Below, piece after piece: positions 1-12,753 of a stretch of DNA of 64,000 nucleotides (positions are counted from its first letter, which is position 1; every line of letters begins with the position of its first letter). The notes under the pieces are model-generated. The model saw only the letters and a program-made list of their open reading frames with translations. It was not told the DNA's origin and made no database searches. Origin of the DNA: Ligustrum vulgare (taxonomy: Eukaryota > Streptophyta > Magnoliopsida > Lamiales > Oleaceae); contig OY743169.1 in assembly GCA_963555705.1 (NCBI GenBank), forward strand, positions 10,106,014 to 10,170,013. Direction: 5' to 3'. The position numbers and the translations under genes are program-made.

Positions 1-151
1 GGCCCAAGGCAGGGTAGGTGAGGGCCCCTAAGGTTGGGGTTCAACCCCCTTTTTTCCAGTTATATCCCGTTGTTTCTTAAATAAAAAGTCTGGTGAAGTT
101 GACAGTAATTATCCAACAGAATCCAAATTTGTCTGTCATTTTTTTTTGCAG

Positions 152-2804
152 TTAGGTCCTCTAGTCAATCAGATGATGCCAGTCATGGAGGCATCTCCTA
201 TGTATTCGATGGCTCAGAGTGTCTCAGGTAAGTTGGGCTTGTATGCAGCTTATATGCTATTTTAATTTCATTTAAGATCATAATGGTAATTTTTCATAAT
301 ATTATTGCATTCCTTCGAGTTCTTCAATATTAAGACTCATTATATTTTCTAGTACCTCTGTACATATAAGAAATTAAATCAAATTACCACAAAAAATTGT
401 ACTGTGCTCCAAAGTTTCTATCTGAGCTTGACAAGTGTTGTCATGGTTTGGTGCAAAGGGACTTAGTGGTTATTGCCAAGAAAGAATTTTGACACAAGAT
501 ACAGATTTCGTTTGTTGTTAGCAACATCTTAATGAATCACTTTTGCTTTGCTTATTATGGAATTACCATTTCCTGAAGCTCATAAGCTTGTAATTTTCAA
601 GTTAGAAGCTCATTAACAGCCAGCGTACCACTGATATTAATTAGTGTTCTAAAAGGCTCGCTTAGGCTCTACTTTGGCACGTCTAGACTAGGAGAAAAAG
701 CACTGCCTCACTCCTAAGTGGGAAAATAGACTATCAACTCTATTGATCGCCTAAGGCGTGCCTAGGAGGAAAAAGGCACACCTTTATTTTGGCAAGTGGT
801 ATTTTCTTGTTTTAAAGTTCAGCTCAAGAAAATGTTCAGCCATTGCTAAACTTAAATTATAAGTCCAACACAAATCCACCTACAAATATAGCTTCTCGGT
901 CCACGAACAAGTATTTTGATTTGACATATTTGTGATTTTGAGAATTATTTTTTGTTGGAGACTTGAAAAATAAGTATGAAGTTCCTATAAATTTTCATGG
1001 TATGCGTTAAATTTTTGAGGTAGCTTCAGAAGGTGCTGAATGTAAGTTGGATTTCTTTACAGTCGTCTACGTTGATTTTGAAAGATTTGAAATTGGTTCT
1101 TTTTGTTGGTTGTATGTACTATAGTTCTCATTGCATAGCAATTTATGAAGGAATTTAAAGTTTTCCAGCTTATTAATTTCAGTCATTGAGTTATGGCTTT
1201 GTAATTTTTGTCCCATTACCAAATGATGCTTCAGTAATTTAAAGATGTGGAATAATTAGGAGATGCATGGAAAGCACTTGTTGATGTGGCTGGAAGAATT
1301 ATACCCGACTATGATCCTGAAGCTGCTATTTCATTGAACAAATTTGTTGATCAGTTGCCTGCAGTATTTAATCAGGTATTTGTGTATTTGTTACCATGAT
1401 GTATTTGTGTATTTATTACCTTTATATTTCTTGTGGTTCAAATTTCCATATTGATCTTCTGCTTCCATCCCAGGGTTTATTACAAACTGCACTATTCCTG
1501 GCTTGATGCTTCACTAGAGTTTATACCTTTCAAGTTCTAATTGGTTTCCACAAAAGTATCTTACTTTGTAATTTTTGTTTAGGTCGCACAAGGGATTTCT
1601 GAGTTCAAGCCAACGCCTTCTGAGAATCTTGACTGTTTTAAGACGTTATACAATGTTCAACACACTCTATTGGTACTTTTTACACTTGTACCAACTGTTA
1701 AATCAAATCAAATGCCGTATAAAAATTTTTATTCAAGTGTTGTCAGGATTTTTGTTTCAGGTAAAGTTTGATTTTGATGCAATTGACGAGACAGATCTCC
1801 TTGAAGAGACGCTAAAGCTCCGTGTGGAGTCTTATGGTGGAAAACTTGAGAAAGTTATTTTAAGCGGTAACCATATCACACCATGTGCACAGGTAGTATT
1901 CTACATCACTATTGTCTTTCTATTTAAAAGAAAAAATGAAAAATGAAAATCAAATATGGGAAGAATTAATCTATTTGTGCATACCTCTTGTCCAGATTGG
2001 GTTACCAATGATGTGTTGGCAATTGTGTAGTTGTTGATTTGGGAAATGATGTGATGGATAAAAGAATTGATATCCGCTAAGTGTCATATATGTAACCAAA
2101 TATTTACACCACCATGTACAAATAGCATTACTCATATGGGAATAGTCATCTAGGATCAAGGATGTTTGAATCAAAATGTCAAGTTGGAATAGGAGCCACA
2201 CACACATAAACAAAGCTAAATTTTGTCAGACAACCCATGTCACATCACAACCACTTTTCAAAAGGAAACTATTTTCAGTTCTTAGTTCAGGACGGACTGA
2301 GTGCAAATCTGGTCAGACTCCCTCGTAATATTACCCTTGAGTTTGGCTCTGATACCCACAGCAGGGGTCCTGCATGCAAAGCATGAGCTCAATGGGCTCA
2401 CAAGTGATTACTCGGCATCACTTTGCCAAAATATTTAACCTAATTTGTTATGGAAGCTTACCACCCCACATATAAACACTAAACACAGACAACGTTAGGT
2501 GTTAAGATCACTCCTTTGGTGAACATGAGATGACCTCTTTGCACAATATCCACTGTCAGAGGCATCCCAAGATACATCTGGTTTGACCTATTTTGTATAC
2601 ATGCACACACGGTTTTATCTCTGCTTTCACTAGCAATCCTAAATGCAAATTATATTTTTGTATTATCAGGAACCAAGGTGGCAAGTAGGACCAGTGTACA
2701 CTCCAGCAGATGCTATTGCTCAAGGGCTTAAGGCTATTTCGCTAAACGACACTAGAGTCCTATCTAGAACCATCAGTAAATGGTTAAGCGGACTTGAAAT
2801 TTAG
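152..2804 (+). CDS. DUF1350 family protein, C-terminal 182 aa (5' exons outside window)
   Basis: Five exons join in one frame: 152-227, 1260-1375, 1583-1672, 1761-1892 and 2670-2804, stop TAG. Every junction is GT-AG and the phases agree (183 codons including the stop). The product starts LGPLVNQMMPVMEAS, continues through FVDQLPAVFNQ, FDAIDETDLLEETL and LSGNHITPC, and ends WLSGLEI. I recognise this as the C-terminal part of the plant DUF1350 family, alpha/beta-hydrolase-like proteins usually predicted to be plastid-targeted. The catalytic function is not established and I assign none. The 5' half of the gene lies to the left of the window. The intron 228-1259 carries a short repeat near 644. 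The family call is recognition from memory, while the exon structure is read directly. A pseudogene is unlikely because all five exons are open and phase-compatible. Confidence 0.8.
644..795. repeat. Intronic MITE-like repeat of the TGTTCTAAAA family
   Basis: Begins TGTTCTAAAAGGC and contains GCTTAGGC and GCGTGCCTAGG motifs. The same start and the same 'cttaggc' core occur in the better-defined copy at 25721-25878, and a related GCGCCTAAGC stretch lies at 4331-4500. The right end of this copy is not clear. Confidence 0.4.
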
Positions 2805-3387
2805 TTATTCTCAGGGGTTCGACTAGAATGCATCTCGTATGTGAATCTTCACTGGATTTTTTCAGTTTATTCTTTCCCTTAATTCTGTGTCATTTAAAAC
2901 GAATGCATTGTCCCACATGCATTGCTCAATAGATTTTCACTGTGTTTAACACAGCCCCACCACAAAAAGCAAGAAACTGCTGAAACAACACCGCGCTAGT
3001 ATTACAAGGCATAACTGTTCATTTTACTTTCATGTACCATGATGAGCCTAGCGTGGAGAAAAGATTTATGTTATATCCTCCATGATTTTTGCAGTTTCAT
3101 TGGTATTTCTATCTAATACTCACGGTGCACGTGGAATATGAGGTGCATGTCTTGCAGGACAAATTTTCCTCAAAGGCAATGTTTAAACTTCAAGGTAGTG
3201 ATGCACGGTGCCACCCTGTTGACTTCCTTTGAAAAATTGAAGTAAGCCAGTTGTGTTGCCTATTGCAGGATTAAGCTTGTAGCTAAAGACAGAATCCTCG
3301 ACAAGTGAAGCGTTTCACCAGAATTCGAATGATGTGTATCAATTATCATGCTTCTTTTGCGGTGTAAAGATAATTTCTGTGTATGTG
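2805..3387 (+). other. Probable 3' UTR and downstream flank of the DUF1350 gene
   Basis: Follows the stop codon at 2802-2804 and holds no ORF of note. I see no clear polyadenylation element that fixes the transcript end. Confidence 0.4.
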
Positions 3388-3899
3388 AAGGCTCTGTTTG
3401 GTCATCCGTTTATAAATATTGTTTATAGATAGTGATATGGTTATAATGGTGGACCCCATATTTGATCATTCAATCAAATTTATTCACTTTTCAAAAAATG
3501 GATCTAATAAAATGTTGATGGCTGTTTTTAGAAGAAAAATAATTTATGAAGGGAAGTTTGCCACACACACTGTTAATTAGTTTCATATTTTGAAAATGAA
3601 AACGAAAACGAAACTTTATGTGAAATTTATTTCTTTCGTCTATTGAGAAGCAAAATCAATGATTAGATCATTATTCTGTAATGTCAATGGAGATATTATA
3701 ATATAATGGCTAAATGACATCAAAATGTTGGTGGAACTTTAAAGATTTTTTTTTTTGAAATGAATAGTGATTCTTAGGAGAATGGATGGATGAAATTTGG
3801 TTGAAAAGTCAAATGTCGTGGACTTAACTTTTAATAGATGGTTAAGATTGAATATTGTAGAAAAAAATAGAAAATTTAATGAATATCAAACAAGGGTTA
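3388..3899. repeat. MITE-like repeat cluster (CTGTTTGGT start, CAAACAAGGGTTAA end)
   Basis: Opens with ggctctgtttggt, and the right part closes with caaacaagggttaa. The inner text (gaatagtgattctt, agaatggatgg, ttaatgaatatcaaac) recurs near 5470-5640 and 12023-12103. It probably contains two overlapping or nested members of the Tourist-like families found throughout the window. Confidence 0.45.
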
Positions 3900-6160
3900 A
3901 ATGTCATTGTCTCTATGAAATTACACGAACTATCAATCAAAATTATTCAGCTTAGCAAATAACATGAAGAAATTTCTCGCAAGAAAATGTTCACAGAAAT
4001 GGATATTGTACCCATTTTTCTTGATATCCTTTACACACACACACACACACACAAAAGGAACATCAACAGTTAATTCTCACAAATTAACATGATTAATAAA
4101 ACACACAGAAACCACGAGAAGAAAAGAAAAGGGTCAGACGTCTTGATTCTTGAAACTAGTAAAACAATTTGAGGGTTTTATTGGGCTAAACTTTTTTTTT
4201 TCCGGTTATTTGAGCTTTTTTTAATAAATATCACCAAGGGTCCGTTTGGCTATTGAATTAAAATGCAATGATTACCCCAAATTAACTTATACAATTTTTC
4301 AAACTATTTTTTAATCACACATCTAAAAAATGCGCTTGGTCAATGCCCGAGCGCATTTAGACATGATTCTCGAGTTTTATACTTCGTCACGCTTCACCGG
4401 TGCTTCGCTCGCACATTGGCGGGGGTTTTAGCGCCTAAGCATGCTTAAGGGTGATTTTTGACCTCGACGCTTCGTCATACTTTACACTTTTTAACACACT
4501 GCTTATTACTGACCATATATATACCTTTTTGTCATATTGTAGTCTTTGTTTGGTAAACTGTTTATAAACAAATTTATAAATAACATACTTTTTAAAAATC
4601 GCTTTTTAACCACACATTTACCAAATTATTTTTCAATTACATATTTTACTTCGAAAACATTACATTATACGTTTATAAACAATAAACTATTATCAAACAT
4701 AGGTGAAATAATTCATCTAGCATTTATTACACTAAGCCACAAATTAAAATAATATTTTTAGTAAATTTTGATAAAAAAATATGTGGTTAAAAAGTTGCGA
4801 GTCCCATAAAATATATGATTGATATTCCTTCCGTCTCAAAAAGTTAGTCTTATGATTATTTTCACACAGATTAAAAAATTATAGTTATTATAATTAGGGT
4901 ATTAAATTTTATCAATGTTTTTCATTTATATACCCTTTATCACTTATTTATTTTTTTAAGTGAATTCACTTTGTTTCCCACAAAAAATTTGAAAATGCAA
5001 TTGTTAAGTAGTTGGTGTGTATTATACCAAGATAAATTAAATAAGGGTATATGTGAAAATGAAAAATTTAATACATGATCAATATGGAAACAAAAGTATC
5101 TTTTTGGGACAGAAAAGAATAGTATATAAGGCGATCTTTTTGAGACAGGGGAGTATAATTATTGACATTGAATTATTAAAATTAGCCCGGCAATGCAATC
5201 ATTATCAATTATAACCAATTTATAATATACTTAATTTTTCAAATTATTTTTTAATCACACAAATTTTATCTTCACTTTTCAATCACACATTTTATCTAAA
5301 AAAACACAAATAAACAATGTGAATGGAAGCTGGCAAGCTGCCGAATAATTCCTGCAAACGGATTAATTGTCTCATCATTGAGAGTCAAGACAGGAACTAT
5401 AAAGTTTGACGCAATGTAAAGCTGTCGACTAGAATTACAACTTAACTTTTCATAAAATGGATTAGTGTCTTTGGTATTATTTAAAAAGAAAAAAAATTTA
5501 TTTATGAATAATGATTTTTAAGAGAATAGATGGTTAAAATTTGATTGAAAAATTAAACATTGTAAACTTGATTTTTAATGAATGGTTGAAATTAATTACT
5601 GTAAAAAAATAAGAAAAAAATTTAATGAATATATATATATATATAATCAATATATTTTTTGTTTAATGCCACCCGTCTTCAAATCATTCATGAGCTACAC
5701 ACATTTCACAATTCTTCAATGCATGTATCTTTTTGTTTGAGTTCACGGGTGATTATCAACCCCCCCATACCAAAAAAATAAAAAAGAGTAAGGTGGAGTT
5801 TTTACATTTTACAATTCCATCCTACCACAACGTCCCCCCAATTGCTTGTTACTGAAAACTGAAAGAGGAGGAACTACATGAAAGAAGAAAGTGACATGAT
5901 GAAAATGTGGTCAATCCGAGCACTTGAAAAGAAATTGTCCAAAATGTTGAGCGAACTTGGCTAACTATTCGAAGACGGACAATACGACTCTTCTAGTGGA
6001 CCGTGAACGACGATGATGAAGTAATCTGATTAAGAAGGGACATCCTTATGGCACGACGACAATTGTCATGATAGATGATGCGTTCTACTGGCGGGTGCAT
6101 GTATTCACATACATCATTGGTTTGGTATAAATACAAGGTGTTAAGTAGAATTGACGTCGA
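3900..6160. other. AT-rich intergenic DNA with repeat fragments, no gene
   Basis: Contains an (AC)n run at 4033-4053, a GCGCCTAAGC-type repeat around 4331-4500, a Tourist-like MITE at about 4541-4701 (TTTGTTTGGTAAACTG to CTATTATCAAACAT), and a fragment with the 'aatcacacattttatct' signature at 5155-5320. Another MITE-like stretch with an (AT)n run lies near 5470-5644. I see no coding sequence on either strand. Confidence 0.6.
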
Positions 6161-6417
6161 TGATTGATGAGTTCTCAGGGAAAATCAAATTTGGGAGTTG
6201 CACCATAATTTTTCAACAATTTTGTTTCGATGTGGACCGATGAAAAGCTCGGAGTTCTTTGATAATTCTGAATGGTTATACTTTTATGGTGAAGTATGTT
6301 AATTCTCTAGTTTGACAATTGAGACCTTCAAAGTGTGTCAAAAGCTTGCCTGTTTTTTCCAAGTATTGTAAAAAAAAAATGATAGAAGTTTTAACTAGTT
6401 TTCGATAAGGTGGAGAT

Positions 6418-6990
6418 TGTTGGGATAATTGATTCAAAGAAGTTCTAATTCTAATTGAATATGTGTTCCATGTTTTTTAAAAGAATTTCTAATAGAATTG
6501 TTTTGAAGTGTGAGAAATCTATTACAAAAATGAATTATAATAAAGATTGGGTTCTTTTTCGGGATAAATCTTATGGTTTTCTTTTAGCATTATAGGAAAT
6601 GAATTCTTTAGTCTTGATTAAATTGAAATTGGACTCTTCTATGTAATAGTTACTCTTATAAATAACATATGTTATTCATTATTTTATAGCAAGGTGACTA
6701 TAGAGTTTTGTGAGGAAAAATAGTGGTCTGACATCTTTTTTTTTTTTTTTTTTGGTGTTTTCTTTAATAAGAAGTAGAAATTGATAAATGCAATAAAACT
6801 TGAATATTTTTTCTACAATATACTTGAGGGTTTGATGAGTGAGATTATATATAATTGTAATAATTTATTATATAGTGAAAAAGCTTTGACGGTCCGTAAA
6901 TTTTGCGTTTTATTTTCTTATTTGTTCAATTATTTCTTAATGAATATCAAAAGTTCAGGTTTAGTAAAAGAGAGAATCAACGTTTAATTT
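6418..6990 (+). mobile_element. Relic copia-type 3' LTR with its polypurine tract
   Basis: AAGGTGGAGAT at 6407-6417 is the typical Ty1/copia polypurine tract, followed directly by TGTTGGGATAA, a typical LTR start. A TATAAATA-like motif lies near 6656. I could not define the right end; 6990 is approximate. The 250-450 bp upstream are probably leftover internal sequence without an open frame. No partner 5' LTR is visible, so this is a truncated 3' remnant. Confidence 0.5.
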
Positions 6991-7009
6991 CCAATAATTT
7001 GTGGGCGCA

Positions 7010-7258
7010 AGCCGCCAACTCCACCTTCATCTTCAAATCACCTAAAACAATTGGAAAAACATCATGAAGCAGATTCAAATAGTATATTACAGGTACACTT
7101 CCCTTCAATAAGGTTTACACAGAACTCAATATTACTCTTGCTATCCAGAAGGAAAATCACTGTCATATAAATATGAAAATGCAGCTTAAGAAAAACTGCT
7201 GTATGACATGGAGATGGTATTATTTACACGATGCCATCAGAAACTGCAGATTTCCTCG
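7010..7258 (-). other. Probable 3' UTR of the RopGEF gene
   Basis: Lies directly downstream of the TGA at 7261-7259 on the minus strand. No ORF and no repeat is recognised; the transcript end is not resolved. Confidence 0.4.
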
Positions 7259-10200
7259 TCATGGGGAATTTTGAGCAGACACACTGTGGCAAGCCTCTCG
7301 ACCAATGCACCATACTCGGCTTCGGCTTGGTGTTGCATTCACTGAACTACTTATTTTAGCTTCAGAAAACTGAGTTTCAATATCAGAGGCATCAGTATCA
7401 TGGGAAACCAGCGATTTTCCATCAACGCCGTTCAACCGATGAATAAGGGAGTGTCTCACACGGTCCAGCATCTGACTATCTGATATCCCGGGAATTCTAG
7501 CTCCAATGAGGTGCGAAATTGCCACGGGTGAATTGGGATTGCTCACAACATCTTCTTGCAGAATATCTCCAATCCGAGAGAGAATGCTGAATGACAGATT
7601 AGCTAGAGTTCGAGAATAAGCCTCCAGAATCGAAAGCCCCACATCCTACATGTATACATAGCAAAATCAATGAGTAAATCTTTGGTAAGCCTCTTTTTGG
7701 TAAAAGTTTTTCGTTTATAAATAAAGAATGTGACGTTTTCGAGGTAAAATATGTGGTTGAGAAGTGTTTCCAAATGTAAACGGAGGCTAAAAAGCAACTT
7801 ACCTTTCCATATTGAACTTTCGTAACATCAAGGAAGCTCTGTGGAAGATTGGGATACTTGGTCTTTAGAAGCTGCAAAAGTATTTCCGCTTGGTTTGCCA
7901 ATGACTCCACCTTATCCAGCTCCGATATTGGATCTTTCACAAAAGACCAAGATGTTCGAACTGGAGATTTGCCGCTATCTTGCTCCGTGATTTTCTCTTT
8001 CCATGCAAGCATTGCAGTTTCCAATCTGTTAATGACTTCAAGAGCTTCATGTTCAGATTTCAGATTAAGGCAACCGATCATTTCCTCGGCCGAAAGTGAT
8101 TCTGCAGTCAATATTTTGTAGAGTTCGACACCAAGGCTCGCCTTTCCAGACTGTAACGAGGGAAGAACACGGGAGTCAACAATAGGGAATTGTTACAAAT
8201 AAAATAACAAATTCACAGTGCTGTAAAACCTTGCCTTTGGTAATGCGTCCTTGATTTCGGTAGGAACAGGCATTTCGAGCAAGACATTTTCGTTGATCGA
8301 TTTGGTAGCCTTGAATACTTGATGAAGCAATTTACCATGATGTAGCAGCCTCTTTCTTTCTTTCTCGGAGAGCCCGACTGTAGGTACCCGGGGAGAAGGA
8401 AGCCACCATCTCTTGCTCTGGCCAGCACTTCTGCTTCTTCCTTCTGCTCGGCTACCCACTTCCGCGTACCAAAATTCAGTATCAACCATTGAGTCGAGCG
8501 TTTCCTGTCAGTTCAAAACGTGTGAAAAGGCGAAGTTGGGCAGTCAGAGTAAAACTTAAACCGAACGATATAATTTTGCGAGTAGAGAGACCACCTACAA
8601 GAAGCATACAATCCAACTTCTGCAATGCAGGAAGATTCATATGAATATCTGATCGAGCTTTCGGGGTCATTACCTGCACCAACAAGAAATGACACTCAAG
8701 TTTGCTTGTGCTTAAAATTAAACGTTTCTCGAAAATAAATTTTGTTAGTACAAATAGTAGCTTTAAACACGTTTAGAAAACCAACTAACTTGGAAGTAAA
8801 TTATGCATTTTTTTTGTTTGGTAACGATACGACCCCCAACCATCGCAGCCTTTTCAACCCGACATGGTCCGTGTGGGATTTGGTAGGTACCGTAAGCTTA
8901 CATACTGTCCAATAGGGTTAGGCCCAATTCGAACTTAAGACCTGCCCTCTTAAGTTGAATGCTAGCACCAACGCTAGAAGAATTGGTTCTATGAAGAAAC
9001 ATATACCTCCATTGTCCGGCCATTGGCGCCATTTTGCTTTGCAGGAACTAACTCGACCATATAGTTAGTCGGGGATAGAAACCAATTCATCTCTCTTTGC
9101 CACTTGCTCTTTCTTTCATCCGGCAGTGGCTCCAACTTCCAAAGCTCACCAAAAACAGATGCTGCAAATCAAGTCGTAAAATACCAGAGTTCGAAGATCA
9201 GCATAGAGTGGTATAATTTTAAAAACACAAGCATAAAAGATGATTCTGTCAGATAATATACCTCCAAGATTAGTTATGGCATTGGACAATGCCAATGCAG
9301 CAGAAACCCCGTTTTTACCACCTGTAATATCCTCCCCGAGTAATAGCTTCGCGAACTTCTCTTTCATTGTTTCAACATCTAAATCCTGACTTGGTTTTTC
9401 ATTTTTATAGTGGTGTTGTGGGCTTGCAGAAAAGTCCCATTCGTCTGTGCCACGATCGTCCTTTTTCATTATCGTCCAGAGAGAAGAGAACGATCCAAAA
9501 GCATTGTTGCTGGACGAGCAACTAGAGTCATCTTCATCTAAGGAATCAGTGATACGTCCATCTCCTCTGCTAGTGCTACTAGCATTGTCGAAAGAATGAC
9601 TGTTGAGTATGCAGCTCTCAAGGCCATTGTATGTCACTACTCCTGTAAGTTTCAGTTTTTAATTTAGTTTCATGATCATTGCAAGAGGGGGCGTTTTTAA
9701 ATAAATAAATTTTCTAGAAGTGGAGCCATGGACAACTTTTTCATAAATTTATCGAGGATAACATAGCGAACAAAAAATGATTGAAGGGTCGGATTAAAAG
9801 GTCGAAACGCAACTACTTGAATCCAAAACATAAAAAAAAAAACAAAAGAAGATGAAAAATATGGTACAGAAAGAGAATCCCATAACAGAAATGAGCCAAA
9901 TAAAAAAACACAACTTTATAAAATAAAATGTCAGAGAACAATGACTTGTTTGTCTCCATTAGTTATATCACTGTCTCAATGAAATGGAACTTATAATTAT
10001 TTTGTACTGTAGTAAGGTCCACCATTCATGTCTATCATATGCTTTGTAAGGGCCACAAGGGGCCTCCAATTTTGAGTGGTATATTGAATTGATAAATCAC
10101 TATCACTTTTACGAGTTACATGCTCACATAACCAAAGACTTTTCCCTTTCCTTCCCATCCACAAAAGCATCAACAAAGAATGGACTTTAAAATTTGAATT

Positions 10201-11183
10201 CATGGGGTAGATAATGCAAGATCAATTACACACCCGCAAACGGTTTTCGAGCATGTTTGGCAAAGATTTTCAAGCTCATACACAGGTCAAATATCATTTT
10301 TAACCCACAATTTTTATCTACTCTTTAACCACACATTCCTTGGGACCCACTGTTTACAAGAATTTAAAAGCTTAGCCGAGTAAGCACTTCAAAACTCAGT
10401 GTCGACAAGACTTGAACTTAAAACCTTTTTGATAACATTTTAATCAGAAAAAATAGCACGTTTTGCCTTGTTTCACTTTTTTTCTTCAAGGGTTTCTATT
10501 AATAGGACTATAGAACTCAAAATACTCTTCTAACAGTTGCATTGCATCACATTCAATCTTTAATTTCAATATTCAAATGACATGAATGTAATTTTTTGGG
10601 GCAGTGTGAAATGAATAAACTCAATAAATAGAGTTACCCTACATGGCCAAACTTCACATGATACTACATGTAAGAGATTTTTAATGAGTTTTGACTTTTA
10701 AGGCAGAACATTTTCATGTTCTCATTCACATTTTTCTATTCATTGAAGGTAATGGACCCATGTACAAGTAATTATATCAAATTTGCACCCCCTAGGTTTT
10801 TTCATATTTATGGTTCGTTTGGTAGGCACGAAACATTTGCTTCAAGATTCAGTATTTATGACGTGTTTAGTAGGTAAGACTCGACTATCGTACTTAAAAT
10901 GTATTTCAAAATCTCCAATATAGAATTAGGTGAGCCATGTGGTACGTAGTTTGGTGCACCACCGACGTATAAGAAATTGTAACACTTTTCAACACTTCTT
11001 TTACTCAATTATGACCTACCCCCAACGGAAATTAAGCAAATCTTACTGCGTAAATTAAGGAAAAATATACATACACAAACGTGTATGTATATATAGAGAG
11101 ATAAGCTTACTCTCTTGTTCATCAAAGTCAATACTGATTTCTCTATCTCTTGTACAACATGCTAGTCTCCTGCTCATGATCAT
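7259..11183 (-). CDS. ROPGEF: RopGEF: PRONE-domain guanine nucleotide exchange factor for ROP GTPases
   Basis: Plant RopGEFs load GTP onto ROP (Rho-of-plants) GTPases at the plasma membrane, often downstream of receptor kinases. Coding exons on -: 11183-11111, 9642-9262, 9161-9007, 8673-8599, 8504-8235, 8150-7803 and 7645-7259 (TGA). They sum to 1689 nt, or 562 aa, with all phases consistent. The N-terminus reads [20 protein letters not shown], followed by a Ser/Asp-rich linker. The PRONE domain runs from about residue 110 ([50 protein letters not shown]) to about 465 ([10 protein letters not shown]). The variable C-terminal tail ends VSAQNSP. The ATG at 11183 is the first in frame: the upstream exon is open but has no ATG. 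The intron 8151-8234 has a GC donor. Which RopGEF paralogue this is cannot be told by eye. Confidence 0.93.
7689..7787. mobile_element. Tourist-like MITE inside the last RopGEF intron
   Basis: Terminal inverted repeats GCCTC...GAGGC with TAA on both sides (7686-7688 and 7788-7790), the target duplication of the PIF/Harbinger superfamily. It contains the family signature 'tttataaataaag ... aaaatatgtggttga'. It makes up 99 bp of a 157-bp intron. Confidence 0.75.
9643..11110 (-). other. First coding-region intron of RopGEF (1468 bp)
   Basis: Donor GTAAGC follows the 11111 exon edge, and the acceptor TTACAG precedes 9642. The interior is AT-rich, with degenerate MITE-type text near 10250-10350 (tgtttggcaaag, accacacattcc). 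No other gene is seen. Confidence 0.8.
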
Positions 11184-11559
11184 TTTCTTGCCTCCTAAAA
11201 TCACAAAATATTAATTAATATATTGTACAGAAAAAAAGAAAAGAACCAGATTTTTGTTATTATTATGTAAATGAAGAGGGTGAGCTAATACAAAAAAACG
11301 GTCATACTGAGTTTTTGTTTTAAGTCAAAGTCAACAATTAATTTTAACAATATATTTTATAGGATTCGCAACTTTTCAACCACACATTTCACCAATTTTT
11401 ATTAAATTCTACTACAAATTTGATTTTAATCTATACCAAACAGGAGCTAAATATCGAGTCACAACTAGACTATACGAAGTTGGAATAGATAGTAAAAAGG
11501 CAGGCTAAGGCGCAGCAGAGGACGAAAATCTAGTATCTCAATCCGTTAATTTTTATTTT

Positions 11560-11665
11560 TTTTTATAAAGAGAATGTTATGTTTTCGACATAAAATATGT
11601 GGTTGAAAAATGGTTGGGAGAAATGTGTATGGTTGATTTATAAACCTTTATCAAACGGAGGCCAT
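11560..11665. repeat. MITE fragment in the RopGEF 5'-UTR intron
   Basis: Contains tttataaagagaatg, aaaatatgtggttg and the end CAAACGGAGGCC, the same text as the intronic element at 7689-7787. The left end is not clear. Confidence 0.5.
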
Positions 11666-12022
11666 TGGTACAACTGACCAGAATTGTTTCAGAATGATGG
11701 TTGAAAATCATAAATGAATAGAAAGACAGTACCTAAGGCATCAAAATTTGTACAAATGGTCCACTTTTGTGAATTTAACTCTGGTCAAAAAGTGGGAGTG
11801 AAAGTAAGTTGAATTGTCAAAAGAAGTAGAATTTATTTCATGTAAGAGCTTTTAACCAACTACTTGAGCAAGAATTAAATACAAAATCTGAGCTAAATTC
11901 CCCCATAAATGTGAAGGATTTGTTGAGTAGTAAAACTTTTTCCCTTAGAGGAGACACCGGTGGTACATTATTAAGATAAAATCTTGTTTAATTATTATTT
12001 CTCTCAACAAGAAAAAGATTAA

Positions 12023-12103
12023 GAGTGTGTTTGGTATTTTGATGGATAGTGAGATTGAATACCGTAGAAAAAGAGAAAAATTTAATGAAAATCAAACGGG
12101 GAC
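12023..12103. mobile_element. Short Tourist-like MITE (81 bp)
   Basis: GAGTGTGTTTGG ... CAAACGGGGAC, flanked by TAA at 12020-12022 and 12104-12106. It lies in the predicted 5'-UTR intron of RopGEF. Confidence 0.6.
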
Positions 12104-12710
12104 TAAATTTTTAGATGAACCCAGTACTCAAATAACAAAATCCGAGTCAAGAAGAAAATGACTCAATATTAGGCCTCTTTGGTAAAATTTGTTTACATTT
12201 ACAAGATGATAGAATAAAAAAATGTGCATTTCACTAAACAAAAAGTGTCTACGTTAGAATGATTAAATGTAAGAAAAAGAAACTGCAAAGGAACCTTTGA
12301 CAGTTTGACGCAACATTCTACTTTTTCAGGCTAAAGAATCAAAAAAGGGGAAGACTGGGAGAGAAATAAGAAATGAAAACTTTTTTTTTTTTTGGTGAAC
12401 TCATATCCATGAAAATGAAGTAAAATTTAAGCTCCATTTGAATCCAAAAAAGCCCAAGATTTTACCATGAAACAAACTCTTGGAGTTTATCCTCTCCCCC
12501 CACGCCACCACAACAAAAAATGCAGGAAAAAAAAGGGAGAAGAATGGGGTATCGGGCATACCTTGTATAATCAAATGGGCACCAAATTCTTGTAAAGCTG
12601 TGTTTTTGGGATAGATGTAGAGTGAGAGATGGGTTGGAAAATGAGAATGTCAAAACAAACGGCAATGTGGAGCTGTTAATTATGGCAGTGTTTCAGAGTT
12701 AACAGAAGGT

Positions 12711-12711
<1 letters not shown>

Positions 12712-12753
<42 letters not shown>

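Noticed and set aside
1575..1946. 123-aa plus-strand ORF
   Set aside because: Runs through two true exons and the intron between them in mixed frames; the spliced DUF1350 reading explains the coding part.
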